Shown here: piece after piece, positions 26,015 through 33,811 of the stretch
Numbering within the stretch: position 1 is the stretch's first letter
How the letters are laid out: each line of letters begins with the position of its first letter
Origin: Candidatus Omnitrophota bacterium
GTDB lineage: Bacteria; Omnitrophota; Gorgyraeia; Gygaellales; Profunditerraquicolaceae
Direction: 5' to 3'
DNA: 34,109 bases
Assembly: GCA_016208765.1 (NCBI GenBank)
Contig: JACQXK010000021.1
Location: 72,053-106,161 of the forward strand
Notes under the pieces: generated by a model
Told to the model about the DNA's origin: nothing
Databases searched by the model: none
What the model saw: the letters and a program-made list of their open reading frames with translations, nothing else
Program-made: the position numbers and the translations under genes

Positions 26015-27192
26015 ATAACATGTCAGTTGCAAATGTATCAACACCTGACAAAACACTCCTTAACAAAACTGAAATAGAAAAAATATTAGGTCTGCCTTTT
26101 ACGAAAAATAACAATGTCCGGCTACTACAAAGCGGACTGGAAGTCTTTCAGTCAATACTCGATGCTGTATCAACTGCCCAACGTACTATCTGCATTGAAT
26201 TTTATATCTTTAAGGACGATGATACAGGTAATAAGCTTTCATCTTTGCTTAAAGAAAAATCCCGGCAAGGCGTCAGTGTCTACTTACTATATGATCATTT
26301 CGGGTCATTCCTCACTGCCCGAAATTTCTGGTCTGCTTTAAAAAAAGAAGGTGTTAAGGTCAGGGTATCTCATCCTTTTAAATTGTCATCGCTTAAAAGT
26401 TATATCTATCGTGATCATAAAAAGCTCCTGATAATCGACGGTCAAAAGGCATTTATGGGCGGATTCAATATTGCTGACGAATATCACAGGTTTTTCAGAA
26501 AGAAAAAAAAGATATGGCGCGATATGGGAATTTATCTTGAAGGGCCGATCACCTCTTCCCTGCTCGACATTTTCAGTAAAAGCTGGAAGACCTGGAAAGG
26601 CGAGCTTATTAAGTCGCCACCGGAACACCGGCAACCAACACACGGCGTCCCTGTTATTCCCATCTTTGTCAGTTCAGCCAGGACAAGAAGGAAAATGAGG
26701 AGGCTGCTTCTTTACAGTATTAAAAACTCAAAAGAGAGCATTTTACTGACAACCGCCTATTTCATCCCGAGCAGAAGAATACTCATGGCGCTGATAAATG
26801 CAGCTCAAAGAGGCGTAAATCTCAAGCTTCTTCTTCCGGGAAAAACAGATGTCCTCTCGGTCTTTTACGCAGGCAGAAGTTATTATACCCGGCTACTAAA
26901 GGCAGGGGTTGAAATCTATAATTATCAGGGAGCGGTGCTTCATTCCAAGACCTCGGTATTTGACGGCTGCTGGAGTGTCATAGGTTCCGCAAACCTCGAC
27001 TTTCAATCTCTGCGGAGAAATGAGGAAAGCAATGTTGGAATATTCGACAGGGAATTCAGCAGGCAGATAACAGAGGTTTTCCAAAATGACCTTAAGAGTT
27101 CTATCAAAATAGATCCTGAGACATGGTCAAGGCGTCCTTTACATCAAAAATTCCTGGAGAAGTTCTTTTCCCTGATTATGAGAAAATTATAA
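26011..27192 (+). CDS. cls: Cardiolipin synthase-like phospholipase D family protein
   Basis: This 393-residue protein has two HKD catalytic motifs: DHKKLLIIDGQKAFMGGFN near residue 135 and HSKTSVFDGCWSVIGSANLD near residue 309. IEFYIFKDD is the usual first-strand element. There is no N-terminal transmembrane pair, which resembles the short ClsB-like form. It condenses phosphatidylglycerol with another lipid to make cardiolipin. Its ATG overlaps the trpF stop (ATGA), so the two are translationally coupled, an unusual partner for a tryptophan gene. Confidence 0.9.
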   Translation: MNNMSVANVSTPDKTLLNKTEIEKILGLPFTKNNNVRLLQSGLEVFQSILDAVSTAQRTICIEFYIFKDDDTGNKLSSLLKEKSRQGVSVYLLYDHFGSFLTARNFWSALKKEGVKVRVSHPFKLSSLKSYIYRDHKKLLIIDGQKAFMGGFNIADEYHRFFRKKKKIWRDMGIYLEGPITSSLLDIFSKSWKTWKGELIKSPPEHRQPTHGVPVIPIFVSSARTRRKMRRLLLYSIKNSKESILLTTAYFIPSRRILMALINAAQRGVNLKLLLPGKTDVLSVFYAGRSYYTRLLKAGVEIYNYQGAVLHSKTSVFDGCWSVIGSANLDFQSLRRNEESNVGIFDREFSRQITEVFQNDLKSSIKIDPETWSRRPLHQKFLEKFFSLIMRKL

Positions 27193-27229
27193 TTATCCCC
27201 CCCGATATTTCGCGTACTTTTTGCGGTTA

Positions 27230-27257
27230 TTGTTATTCTCCTTTACTGTGATATAAT
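27230..27257 (+). promoter_or_regulatory. Candidate sigma70-type promoter for trpB-trpA-accD
   Basis: TTGTTA (27230-27235) and TATAAT (27252-27257) are separated by 16 bp. This predicts a start near 27264 and a 35-nt leader before the trpB ATG. The -10 is perfect and the -35 matches 4 of 6 bases. It suggests trpBA-accD can be transcribed independently of trpF-cls. No attenuator or leader peptide is visible in so short a leader. Confidence 0.55.
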
Positions 27258-27298
27258 AGTTTTTTGTAAAATTCAATCTTTAAGGACTTGCTGAATTT

Positions 27299-28492
27299 AT
27301 GAATGAAAAAGTTCCTGACAACAAAGGCCATTTCGGCATTTATGGTGGCAGGTTCGTGCCTGAAACCCTCATGCCAGCGCTTATTGAGCTTGAGGCCGCA
27401 TACAGGAAATACATAAAGGACACGACCTTTCTTGAAGAATTACGCTCGCTTCAAAAAGATTTCATAGGAAGACCGACCCCGCTGTACTTTGCAAAGAACC
27501 TCACTGAAAAACTCGGCGGGGCAAAAATCTACCTCAAGAGAGAAGACCTCTGTCACACGGGCGCCCACAAGATCAATAATGCCCTTGCCCAGGCACTGCT
27601 TGCAAAGAGGATGGGGAAAAGCAGGATAATCGCGGAGACAGGCGCTGGGCAGCACGGTGTTGCCACTGCGACAGGCGCTGCGTTAGCCGGACTTGAATGC
27701 GAAATATACATGGGAAGCGAAGATATAAGACGGCAGTCGCTGAATGTTTTCAGGATGCGCCTGCTTGGCGCAAGGGTCTCGGAAGTGAATGTGGGTTCAA
27801 GGACTTTAAAAGACGCGATCAATGAGGCCTTGAGAGACTGGACGACCAATGTCGGCCATACTCATTATGTCTTAGGCACAGCGTTCGGTCCCCATCCTTA
27901 CCCTGTGATGGTAAGAAATTTTCAGTCGGTAATAGGCAATGAGGCAAGAAAACAAATATTACAAGTTGAGAAAAAACTGCCTGATTGTTTGATCGCCTGC
28001 GTCGGCGGCGGCAGCAACTCCATCGGATTATTTTTTGCGTTCCTTAAAGACAATATCAGAATGATCGGTGTCGAAGCCGGAGGGCATGGGATAGCATCAG
28101 GCGAGCACGCGGCGCGTTTCGCTGGAGGCTCTATCGGGGTCTTTCAGGGATGTAAAAGTTATCTGTTACAGGATGATGACGGCAATGTGCTCGGCACGCA
28201 TTCGGTTTCCGCGGGACTTGATTACGCGTCAGTGGGGCCTGAGCATTCTTTTCTCCGGGACCTAAAAAGGATCGAATATACTTATGCCACTGACGAAGAG
28301 GCCTTGAAGGCGTTTGAACTGTTAAGCAGAACTGAAGGCATCATACCTGCGCTTGAATCCGCACACGCGGTTGCTGAGGCAGCCAAGACAGCTCCGGCCC
28401 TGCCGAAAGATTCTGTCATCATTGTAAACCTCTCAGGCAGGGGGGATAAAGATGTCCAGGAAGTGGCGAGGATAAAAGGAATAGAGTTGTAG
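27299..28492 (+). CDS. trpB: Tryptophan synthase beta chain
   Basis: This 397-residue PLP enzyme condenses indole and serine. [22 protein letters not shown] contains the PLP lysine, [19 protein letters not shown] and [12 protein letters not shown] bind the cofactor phosphate, and KREDLCH precedes them. The N-terminal [12 protein letters not shown] is the standard TrpB1 form. It is of normal length. AAGGA lies about 12 nt before the ATG. It partners with TrpA, encoded 53 bp downstream. Confidence 0.98.
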   Translation: MNEKVPDNKGHFGIYGGRFVPETLMPALIELEAAYRKYIKDTTFLEELRSLQKDFIGRPTPLYFAKNLTEKLGGAKIYLKREDLCHTGAHKINNALAQALLAKRMGKSRIIAETGAGQHGVATATGAALAGLECEIYMGSEDIRRQSLNVFRMRLLGARVSEVNVGSRTLKDAINEALRDWTTNVGHTHYVLGTAFGPHPYPVMVRNFQSVIGNEARKQILQVEKKLPDCLIACVGGGSNSIGLFFAFLKDNIRMIGVEAGGHGIASGEHAARFAGGSIGVFQGCKSYLLQDDDGNVLGTHSVSAGLDYASVGPEHSFLRDLKRIEYTYATDEEALKAFELLSRTEGIIPALESAHAVAEAAKTAPALPKDSVIIVNLSGRGDKDVQEVARIKGIEL

Positions 28493-28545
28493 GTTCAGAA
28501 TATAGAAAACAGAAGACAGATCAAAGAATAAAGAATAAGACAAGA

Positions 28546-29322
28546 ATGAGCAGAATTGAACAGACATTTAAACAGTTAAGAAAGTCCGGGGGGAAGGCCC
28601 TTATACCCTACATTATGACGGGAGACCCGTCTCTTGAGGCCACAAAAAAACTTATAGCGGATATTGAGGAGGCAGGGGCTGATATTATTGAACTCGGAGT
28701 CCCTTTCAGCGATCCTCTCGCAGACGGTCCTACTATACAGAGGGCGCATGAGCGGGCACTGCAAAATGGCGTGACCCTGCGAAAGGTTCTTGCGCTTGTA
28801 AAGGAGATCAGACAAAGCTCTGAGGTCCCGCTGGTCCTCATGACGTACTTCAATCCGGTCTTTAAATTCGGCATAGAGGCATTTGCAAGGGAAGCATCAA
28901 ACGCGGGCGTTGACGGTGTAATAATCCCTGACCTGATACCTGATGAGGCGGACGATTTCATAAAGGCCGCGCGTCAATTCAAACTTGATACAATTTTCCT
29001 GCTTGCGCCGACAAGCACTTTGGAAAGAATTAAGAAAGTCGTAAAGGCCTCAACGGGTTTTATTTATTATGTATCCATCACGGGCATCACCGGAGCAAAG
29101 CTTTCAATCGGGAACCCGATGAAAGACACCCTTGAAATTATCAGAAGCAACACAGGCAAACCGGTGGCCGTGGGTTTTGGGATTTCAACACCTCAGGAAG
29201 CTGCATCAGTATCAAAGCTCTCTGAAGGCGTTATCATCGGCAGCGCAATAGTAAGATTGATCGCCGAAGGCAAAGATATCAAAGATTTTGTGAAGAAAAT
29301 AAAAGAAGGGATCGGGGGTTAG
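28546..29322 (+). CDS. trpA: Tryptophan synthase alpha chain
   Basis: This 258-residue TIM-barrel enzyme cleaves indole-3-glycerol phosphate. IIELGVPFSDPLADGPTIQRAHERAL holds the catalytic Glu and Asp, and later segments GVIIPDLIPDEAD, YYVSITGITG and VGFGISTPQEA match the family. It is of normal length. It follows trpB by 53 bp and precedes accD by 52 bp, giving the trpB-trpA-accD order. Confidence 0.98.
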   Translation: MSRIEQTFKQLRKSGGKALIPYIMTGDPSLEATKKLIADIEEAGADIIELGVPFSDPLADGPTIQRAHERALQNGVTLRKVLALVKEIRQSSEVPLVLMTYFNPVFKFGIEAFAREASNAGVDGVIIPDLIPDEADDFIKAARQFKLDTIFLLAPTSTLERIKKVVKASTGFIYYVSITGITGAKLSIGNPMKDTLEIIRSNTGKPVAVGFGISTPQEAASVSKLSEGVIIGSAIVRLIAEGKDIKDFVKKIKEGIGG

Positions 29323-29325
29323 AGA

Positions 29326-29366
29326 TTGGTTTTTAACCAACCCCTGACTACTAACCCCTAACTACT
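29326..29366 (+). repeat. Small hairpin plus 14-nt tandem repeat between trpA and accD
   Basis: TTGGTT, a TTT loop and AACCAA form a 6-bp stem at 29326-29340. From 29339 the unit AACCCCTGACTACT is followed at once by AACCCCTAACTACT (29353-29366), differing at one base. The CTAACCCC at 29351-29358 can also pair with GGGGTTAG at 29315-29322 at the end of trpA. The region could be a translational or transcriptional modulator of accD, whose ATG lies 8 nt past the repeat. Confidence 0.6.
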
Positions 29367-29374
29367 GTCTTTAT

Positions 29375-30226
29375 ATGGCCTGGTTTAAGAAAAAAGAACA
29401 ACCTGCGATTGCAAAGAAAGTCAAAGTACCGGAAGGTCTCTGGGTAAAGTGCAATTCGTGCAAGGAGATCATCTACCGTAAAGAGGTGGAGAAGAACCTG
29501 AAGGTATGCCCGAAGTGTAACTACCACTTCAGGATCTCCGCCAAGGAACGTATATCGCTTCTTGTGGACGAAAACAGCTTTGTCGAAATAGGGGTGAACC
29601 TGGTATCTAAAGACCCCCTCAATTTCAAAGACCAGGTCTCATACAGGGACCGTCTCGGAGAGTACCAGAAAAAAACAAGCAACAAAGACGCAGCGATGGC
29701 CGGCAGCGCCCTGATAGGAAACCATAAGACGATGCTCGTCGTCCTTGATTTTGAATTCATGGGCGGCAGCATGGGTTCGGTTGTCGGCGAAAAATTTGTC
29801 ATGGCCGCTGAAAAGGCCGCTGAAGAGGAATTGCCGTTAATATCCGTTGCCTCATCCGGCGGCGCAAGGATGCACGAGGGGATCATCTCTCTCATGCAAA
29901 TGGCAAAGACCTCAGCCTCGATCGCCAGGTTTAAAGAAAAACGAATGCCCTTCATATCAATACTTGCCGACCCGACCTTCGGAGGGGTATCAGCAAGTTT
30001 TGCAATGCTGGGAGACATAATGATCGCGGAGCCCAAAAGCCTGATAGGCTTCGCAGGGCCGAGGGTGATCGAGCAGACGATAAAACAGCAATTGCCCGAG
30101 AACTTTCAAACCGCGGAATTCCTGCTCCAGCACGGGATGATCGATATGATCGTCCCCAGAAAAGAGCTGAAGCAGACCATTATAAAACTTTTGTCATTGA
30201 CCGCCGGAGATAACATATCCGGATAG
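29375..30226 (+). CDS. accD: Acetyl-CoA carboxylase carboxyltransferase subunit beta
   Basis: This 283-residue subunit makes malonyl-CoA together with AccA. The N-terminal zinc ribbon is intact (Cys26, Cys29, Cys45, Cys48). The crotonase-like core has GGSMGSVVGEK, SSGGARMHEGIISLMQMAKTS, LADPTFGGVSASFAMLGD and IGFAGPRVIEQT. It is of normal length. It has no clear Shine-Dalgarno. In many related genomes accD is followed by folC, but here the next gene is convergent, so the block ends at accD. Confidence 0.97.
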   Translation: MAWFKKKEQPAIAKKVKVPEGLWVKCNSCKEIIYRKEVEKNLKVCPKCNYHFRISAKERISLLVDENSFVEIGVNLVSKDPLNFKDQVSYRDRLGEYQKKTSNKDAAMAGSALIGNHKTMLVVLDFEFMGGSMGSVVGEKFVMAAEKAAEEELPLISVASSGGARMHEGIISLMQMAKTSASIARFKEKRMPFISILADPTFGGVSASFAMLGDIMIAEPKSLIGFAGPRVIEQTIKQQLPENFQTAEFLLQHGMIDMIVPRKELKQTIIKLLSLTAGDNISG

Positions 30227-30361
30227 AAAAATTCATACTGAATTGTCTCATTTCCCACTTCACTCATTGATCTTTTCTCTCCTGTTTCTACAACAATTCC
30301 GACAAGACAAAGACAGATAGTTTCCGCTTCGCTCCGTGTGCCATTTAATTCAAATGACTTT

Positions 30362-32512
30362 TCAGTCCCCGATTCCCGGCCCCGGTGCTTTGCCGTAGTA
30401 CTTGCGCCAGATGTTGAAGTCCTGTATCCAGACAGTACCGTTACCGTCTAAATCCACATATGCAGGAGCGCCCTGCTGAATTGTCTTGCCGGCCCACTTG
30501 CGCCATTCATTGAAGTCAATGATATTCACAAGTCCATTGTTGTCGAAGTCAGGATCACAGAGATCACCATAATGCTGTATGCCTGCTTTGTTCAAATTGT
30601 CATCTTCGGGATAATTGCTGTCACGCTGGTCAGAATTTGCAACAAGCCTGCAATTGTCCACCGAATCAGGTACGCCGTCCAAATCTGCATCCATTAAAAC
30701 TACACCATCACAGTTCTCATCTATATTGTTATTGGGGATTTCTGTTGCGGCTGGGTTTATAGCTGCATCGTTGTCATTGCAGTCAGTTGTTTCAGCGCAA
30801 TAACCATCTATATCAATATCAGTGCACGCATCACATGCATCACCTACCTCGTCACCGTCGATATCGAATTGGTCGGGATTGGATACATTCGGACAGTTAT
30901 CATTGCAATCTGAAATTCCATCGCTGTCTGTATCTGTATCAGATATTCCGCAGCCGCAGTCACCAGGCACTGTTTTACCCGGATCATCGGGACATAAGTC
31001 ATATATAATCTCACCGTTGGCATCCGGAGATGTAGAAACTTCAGGATTCGACAAATCGGTTGCAAATGTGTAAGAATCGCCAAAACCCATCTCATACACT
31101 ATGCCGCCTGTATTGTCCTCATTTGCGCTGACAGATAAATACCATCTGAGATATGTTTCAATCTCAGAATTTTCCAGTATGCCATCTTTGTCTTCATCGC
31201 CGTTCAGGACATTTTGATTATTGAAAGTAAGCATTTTCTCGACCGCCCTGCCGAACATCGGCATACCATTAGGCCAGAAATAAGACGAATCGTTTTCTGG
31301 TGCAGCAGCAAAGAATGCTATATTCTTTAGTTTTTCTAAATCGCCTGCATCATTTGGATTATTATTTCCCCAGAAACCTCCTGAATGACAGGCATCAATA
31401 AAAACAAATTTCTTGATGTCATCCATACCGGTTAAGTAAGAATAGAGTTTATCATCGGTTAAAATCTCGTCTCTGTTATCGGTAAGTGCAACAAACTCAT
31501 TTGTGGAGGTAAGTGTTGTTTCCGGTGTCGGCCATCCATTAGCGGGGTCAAGCGAGCCTCCATGTCCTCCCACGTAAACAAAAAGTGAATCTCCTGCTGA
31601 CATATTCCCCTTGAGTGATATTATTGCATCTCTTATTTGAATATCAGTAACAACATCTCCATTATCTCTGTTCGCTGTCAATACAAGCGAGCTTCCATAA
31701 CTCGGCAACTGTCTAAATGCCGCATCCAGCTTCCTTGCCATTTCATCTGTTCTGATATTTACGCTCAATCCCGGAGCACTTTGATAGTTACCTATAAAAA
31801 GACCATGCAGCCGGGGCAGTTTTTTCTGATCACTTGGATCAAGCGGATTCTTTCCCTGGGCAATTTCATCCCCGTCGTTCACGCCGTCGCCATCAGTGTC
31901 CCACTTTATCGGGTCTGTGCCGCGCTGATATTCCCCGAGATTACTCAGATTGTCATGGTCGTAATCATCAAAGGTTGTTTGAACCAGGTCTCCAAAGTAG
32001 TCCATCTCCCAGTTATCAGGTAATCCGTCATTGTCTGCATCAAGAACTGGTGGTGAAACTTCCCATAAGTTAATGTTGGTTGCGCGGGTGTATGGATCAG
32101 CGCCGCTCCCCTGCCAGCCATAGGGGTCTACCGGAATGCCATCTCTTTGTACCTCAAAATGAAGGTGATATGCTCCGGAATATCCAATATGCTGACCTCT
32201 TGTAACAGGGGTTCCTTCTGAAACTACCCGGCTGCTTAAGTGAAGGTAATAAGTTCTGTAACCGTTTTGATGATCAATCTCAATTGTATTGTAATTTTGT
32301 GCAGTTAATACACCCGGAAAACTTGCCGGCATATGCGCTATCCCATCAGCCGCAGCGTAAACCGGTGTGTTATTGGAAACCGGATAATCAATCCCCGGAT
32401 GGCCGTCATAAAACAGATAATAACTATTCCCACCACCTGTATAATTGATACCTTGCAATTGAAATTTCTGACAGTCACTTTTCTTAAACCCGTAGTGTGT
32501 TCCATAGAATGA
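30362..32512 (-). CDS. C-terminal part of a frameshifted multidomain protein: M23, TSP3, caspase-like, MopE-like, dockerin-like
   Basis: The open frame runs from 32512 to the stop at 30362. Its first start-like codon is a TTG at 32458, giving 698 residues, but this is an internal position, not a real start. From that TTG the order is: M23 metallopeptidase (HPGIDYP near residue 20, HLHFEV near 107), bacterial TSP3-type calcium repeats (about 138-212), a caspase-like C14 domain with His299 (VGGHGG) and Cys357 (IDACHSGG), a second TSP3/MopE-like region with DCNDNDAAINPAATE, and two dockerin-like calcium loops (DFDNNGLVNIIDF and DLDGNGTVWIQDF) at the C-terminus. The upstream frame at 32338-33033 carries the missing N-terminus. 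It is secreted and probably surface-associated. Its substrate is unknown. Confidence 0.85.
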   Translation of the reverse strand, partial: SFYGTHYGFKKSDCQKFQLQGINYTGGGNSYYLFYDGHPGIDYPVSNNTPVYAAADGIAHMPASFPGVLTAQNYNTIEIDHQNGYRTYYLHLSSRVVSEGTPVTRGQHIGYSGAYHLHFEVQRDGIPVDPYGWQGSGADPYTRATNINLWEVSPPVLDADNDGLPDNWEMDYFGDLVQTTFDDYDHDNLSNLGEYQRGTDPIKWDTDGDGVNDGDEIAQGKNPLDPSDQKKLPRLHGLFIGNYQSAPGLSVNIRTDEMARKLDAAFRQLPSYGSSLVLTANRDNGDVVTDIQIRDAIISLKGNMSAGDSLFVYVGGHGGSLDPANGWPTPETTLTSTNEFVALTDNRDEILTDDKLYSYLTGMDDIKKFVFIDACHSGGFWGNNNPNDAGDLEKLKNIAFFAAAPENDSSYFWPNGMPMFGRAVEKMLTFNNQNVLNGDEDKDGILENSEIETYLRWYLSVSANEDNTGGIVYEMGFGDSYTFATDLSNPEVSTSPDANGEIIYDLCPDDPGKTVPGDCGCGISDTDTDSDGISDCNDNCPNVSNPDQFDIDGDEVGDACDACTDIDIDGYCAETTDCNDNDAAINPAATEIPNNNIDENCDGVVLMDADLDGVPDSVDNCRLVANSDQRDSNYPEDDNLNKAGIQHYGDLCDPDFDNNGLVNIIDFNEWRKWAGKTIQQGAPAYVDLDGNGTVWIQDFNIWRKYYGKAPGPGIGD

Positions 32513-33033
32513 TCAAATACACTGCTAACTGGAGCAGTATACGGTGTATAACCTTGAACATGAAGCGGAAAAGAAAGCAATAAATCACCAAAGGACCCAG
32601 ACTGTCCGCCGCGCACGCACCGAACGTAGAAGTAGTAGTACTTATAGTAGTTGTAGACGTAGCCATAGTAGAAGTTTACGTACCACGCGTAGCTTGGATA
32701 GCTGGCGTAGGTAGTAGACGACCAGTAGTGGGACGCATATGCATTTGGAAAGTAATTGATATCTATCGCAGGATTATATCTCGTATCATCGGTTATTGAC
32801 TCAAGCTCCTTGATATTCGGCAGCCGCCAGTCTGTCTTGTTAAGTCCTTCACAATATGAAAGAGCGGAACCCCATGTCATAGATCCCGGCTCGCCCTGCT
32901 GCCACACAAGCCCGGTTCTATAATCCGTCACCGTTCCATTGCCGTTGTTGACGAAGCTCGCTGCAAAGGATAGCGCAGCAGAACAGCAGAGCAGCAGCGC
33001 CACTGCTAAAACAAAAAATATCTTTCTCTTCAT
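32338..33033 (-). CDS. N-terminal part of the frameshifted protein: signal peptide and DUF1566 (Lcl) domain
   Basis: The ATG at 33033 has a GAGGAGGG Shine-Dalgarno and begins MKRKIFFVLAVALLLC, a signal peptide ending SFA. A DUF1566/Lcl domain follows (FVNNGNGTVTDYRTGLVWQQ, WRLPNIKELESI, HYWSSTTYA, VRCVRGGQ). The frame stays in register with the downstream M23 module until VFDHSMEH near 32500. After that it reads unrelated residues to its stop at 32338, while the other frame carries on with YGFKKSDC. The original protein was therefore about 890 residues. The stretch between AWYV and VRCV is very rich in Tyr (11 of 23 residues). The frame could be a true mutation or a sequencing error. Confidence 0.8.
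   Translation of the reverse strand: MKRKIFFVLAVALLLCCSAALSFAASFVNNGNGTVTDYRTGLVWQQGEPGSMTWGSALSYCEGLNKTDWRLPNIKELESITDDTRYNPAIDINYFPNAYASHYWSSTTYASYPSYAWYVNFYYGYVYNYYKYYYFYVRCVRGGQSGSFGDLLLSFPLHVQGYTPYTAPVSSVFDHSMEHTTGLRKVTVRNFNCKVSIIQVVGIVIICFMTAIRGLIIRFPITHRFTLRLMG
32605..32735 (-). other. Tyrosine-rich variable-region-like segment of the DUF1566 domain
   Basis: On the minus strand this stretch is a run of TAC/TAT, TTC, AGC and AAC codons ahead of a conserved VRCVRGGQ. Nearly every variable site is an NNC or NNT codon, as in DGR variable regions where AAY codons in a template are mutagenised. No template repeat or reverse transcriptase is found in this window. It may equally be a natural Tyr-rich lectin-like surface. 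Confidence 0.4.
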
Positions 33034-33041
33034 AATTCCCT

Positions 33042-33359
33042 CCTCAAAAAGCAAATGAACTTGCTCTCAAGGTATACAAACTTACAGAAACTTTCCCAAA
33101 GAAAGAAACTTTTGGCATTACCAGTCAGATAAGACGTGCAGTTCTTTCTGTACCGACAAATATTGTTGAAGGTTACAGCAGAAGAACTAAAAATGAACTT
33201 TCCCGTTTTATTGATATTGCCCGAGCCTCTCTGGCAGAAACTGAATACCTTCTTGAGTTCTCTAATGAACTTGGATATATTGATGCAGATACTGCAAACA
33301 TAGAAAGTCTTATAGAAGAAGTCGGCAAACTTCTCTGGGGTTTTCAGAAGAATCTTTAA
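33042..33359 (+). pseudogene. 5'-truncated S23/IVP four-helix-bundle gene remnant
   Basis: A plus-strand frame with no ATG, GTG or TTG start encodes the body of a 23S rRNA intervening-sequence-type four-helix-bundle protein: QKANELALKVYKLTETFPK, TSQIRRAVLSVPTNIVEGYS and SRFIDIARASLAETEYLL, ending QKNL then TAA. The usual first dozen residues before KA-x-EL (an L-x-V-W-type start) are absent. The frame meets a stop just upstream (33033-33035), inside the start region of the divergent DUF1566 gene. A rearrangement probably replaced its 5' end. This family shares its fold with the Avd accessory protein of diversity-generating retroelements, but the sequence is S23-like rather than Avd-like. Confidence 0.8.
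33071..33099 (-). promoter_or_regulatory. Weak candidate promoter for the DUF1566 gene inside the IVP remnant
   Basis: On the minus strand TTGGGA and TATACC are separated by 17 bp, giving a start near 33064, about 30 nt ahead of the ATG at 33033. Each hexamer matches 4 of 6 bases, so this is only a candidate. It would mean that the promoter was captured from the IVP gene body. Confidence 0.3.
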
Positions 33360-33371
33360 AAGCGCATCAGG

Positions 33372-33569
33372 GCAGCAGCGCAGAAGCGCAGTAGTAAAAA
33401 CTATTGTAAGTGCAGCAGAGCAGTAGAGCAACAGACCAGTAGGAAAACACTGCTTCTCTACTGCGTTGCTGCTCTGCTGTTCTGTTGTACTCCATTTAGT
33501 TCTCATTTTCATTTCGTCCTTCCTGCTGTTCTACTGTCCTGCTGCGCTACTGCTCTTCTGCGCTGCTGC
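33372..33569. repeat. Long low-complexity inverted repeat (GCAG/CTGC units)
   Basis: The 23-nt arm at 33372-33394 pairs with 33547-33569 at 22 of 23 bases. Nested inside, GCAGCAGAGCAGTAGAGCAA-type sequence at 33412-33435 is partly complementary to 33450-33487. The sequence is built of imperfect GCAG/GTAG or CTGC/CTAC units. It can fold into a long hairpin, or a cruciform in DNA. It sits just after the stop of the IVP remnant. The 241 bp between 33360 and the hicBA promoter hold no gene. Confidence 0.75.
33516..33536 (+). repeat. Left direct repeat flanking hicBA
   Basis: The 21-nt sequence beginning GTCCTTCCT recurs at 34072-34092 with two mismatches. The two copies, 556 bp apart, bracket the hicBA pair. 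Confidence 0.65.
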
Positions 33570-33577
33570 TCTAATTT

Positions 33578-33606
33578 TTGACAGACAATAACCCATATGG
33601 TAAATT
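33578..33606 (+). promoter_or_regulatory. Promoter of hicBA
   Basis: A perfect TTGACA (33578-33583) is followed after 17 bp by TAAATT (33601-33606). Only 6 nt separate this -10 from the hicB ATG at 33613, and no Shine-Dalgarno lies between, so transcription would start at or beside the start codon. HicB-type antitoxins usually autoregulate such a promoter. Confidence 0.65.
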
Positions 33607-33612
33607 ACAAAC

Positions 33613-33810
33613 ATGAAATACACGGTAGTAATTAATAAGAGCGAGTACGGATACGATGTACATTGCCCGGCGCTTCCCGGCTGCCACAGCCAGGGCGACA
33701 CTCTGGAGGAGGCTATAGAAAATATTAAAGACGCCGTCACAACCTACCTCCATATGATAGAGGAAGAGACAAAGGACGCCACTGTATATCAGATAGAGGT
33801 TCCCGCCTGA
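33613..33810 (+). CDS. hicB: HicB-like antitoxin
   Basis: This 65-residue protein is of the HicB type: MKYTVVINKSEYGYDVHCPALPGCHSQGDTL-like first half (YGYDVHCPALPGCHSQG) and EEAIENIKDAVTTYL helix are the family hallmarks, a partial RNase H fold. There is no separate DNA-binding domain. It lies 1 nt ahead of hicA, in the order antitoxin then toxin, the reverse of E. coli hicAB. It should neutralise HicA by direct binding. Confidence 0.92.
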   Translation: MKYTVVINKSEYGYDVHCPALPGCHSQGDTLEEAIENIKDAVTTYLHMIEEETKDATVYQIEVPA

Positions 33811-33811
33811 A

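Noticed and set aside
29521-30036. 171-codon minus-strand frame inside accD
   Set aside because: It is a shadow of accD on the opposite strand. The accD frame is fully supported by conserved motifs.
33030-33512. 160-codon minus-strand frame over the IVP remnant and repeats
   Set aside because: It is antisense to a recognisable IVP frame and runs through low-complexity repeat sequence. It has no family features.
33372-33580. CRISPR array
   Set aside because: The units are short, imperfect and inverted, with no regular spacers and no cas gene nearby.
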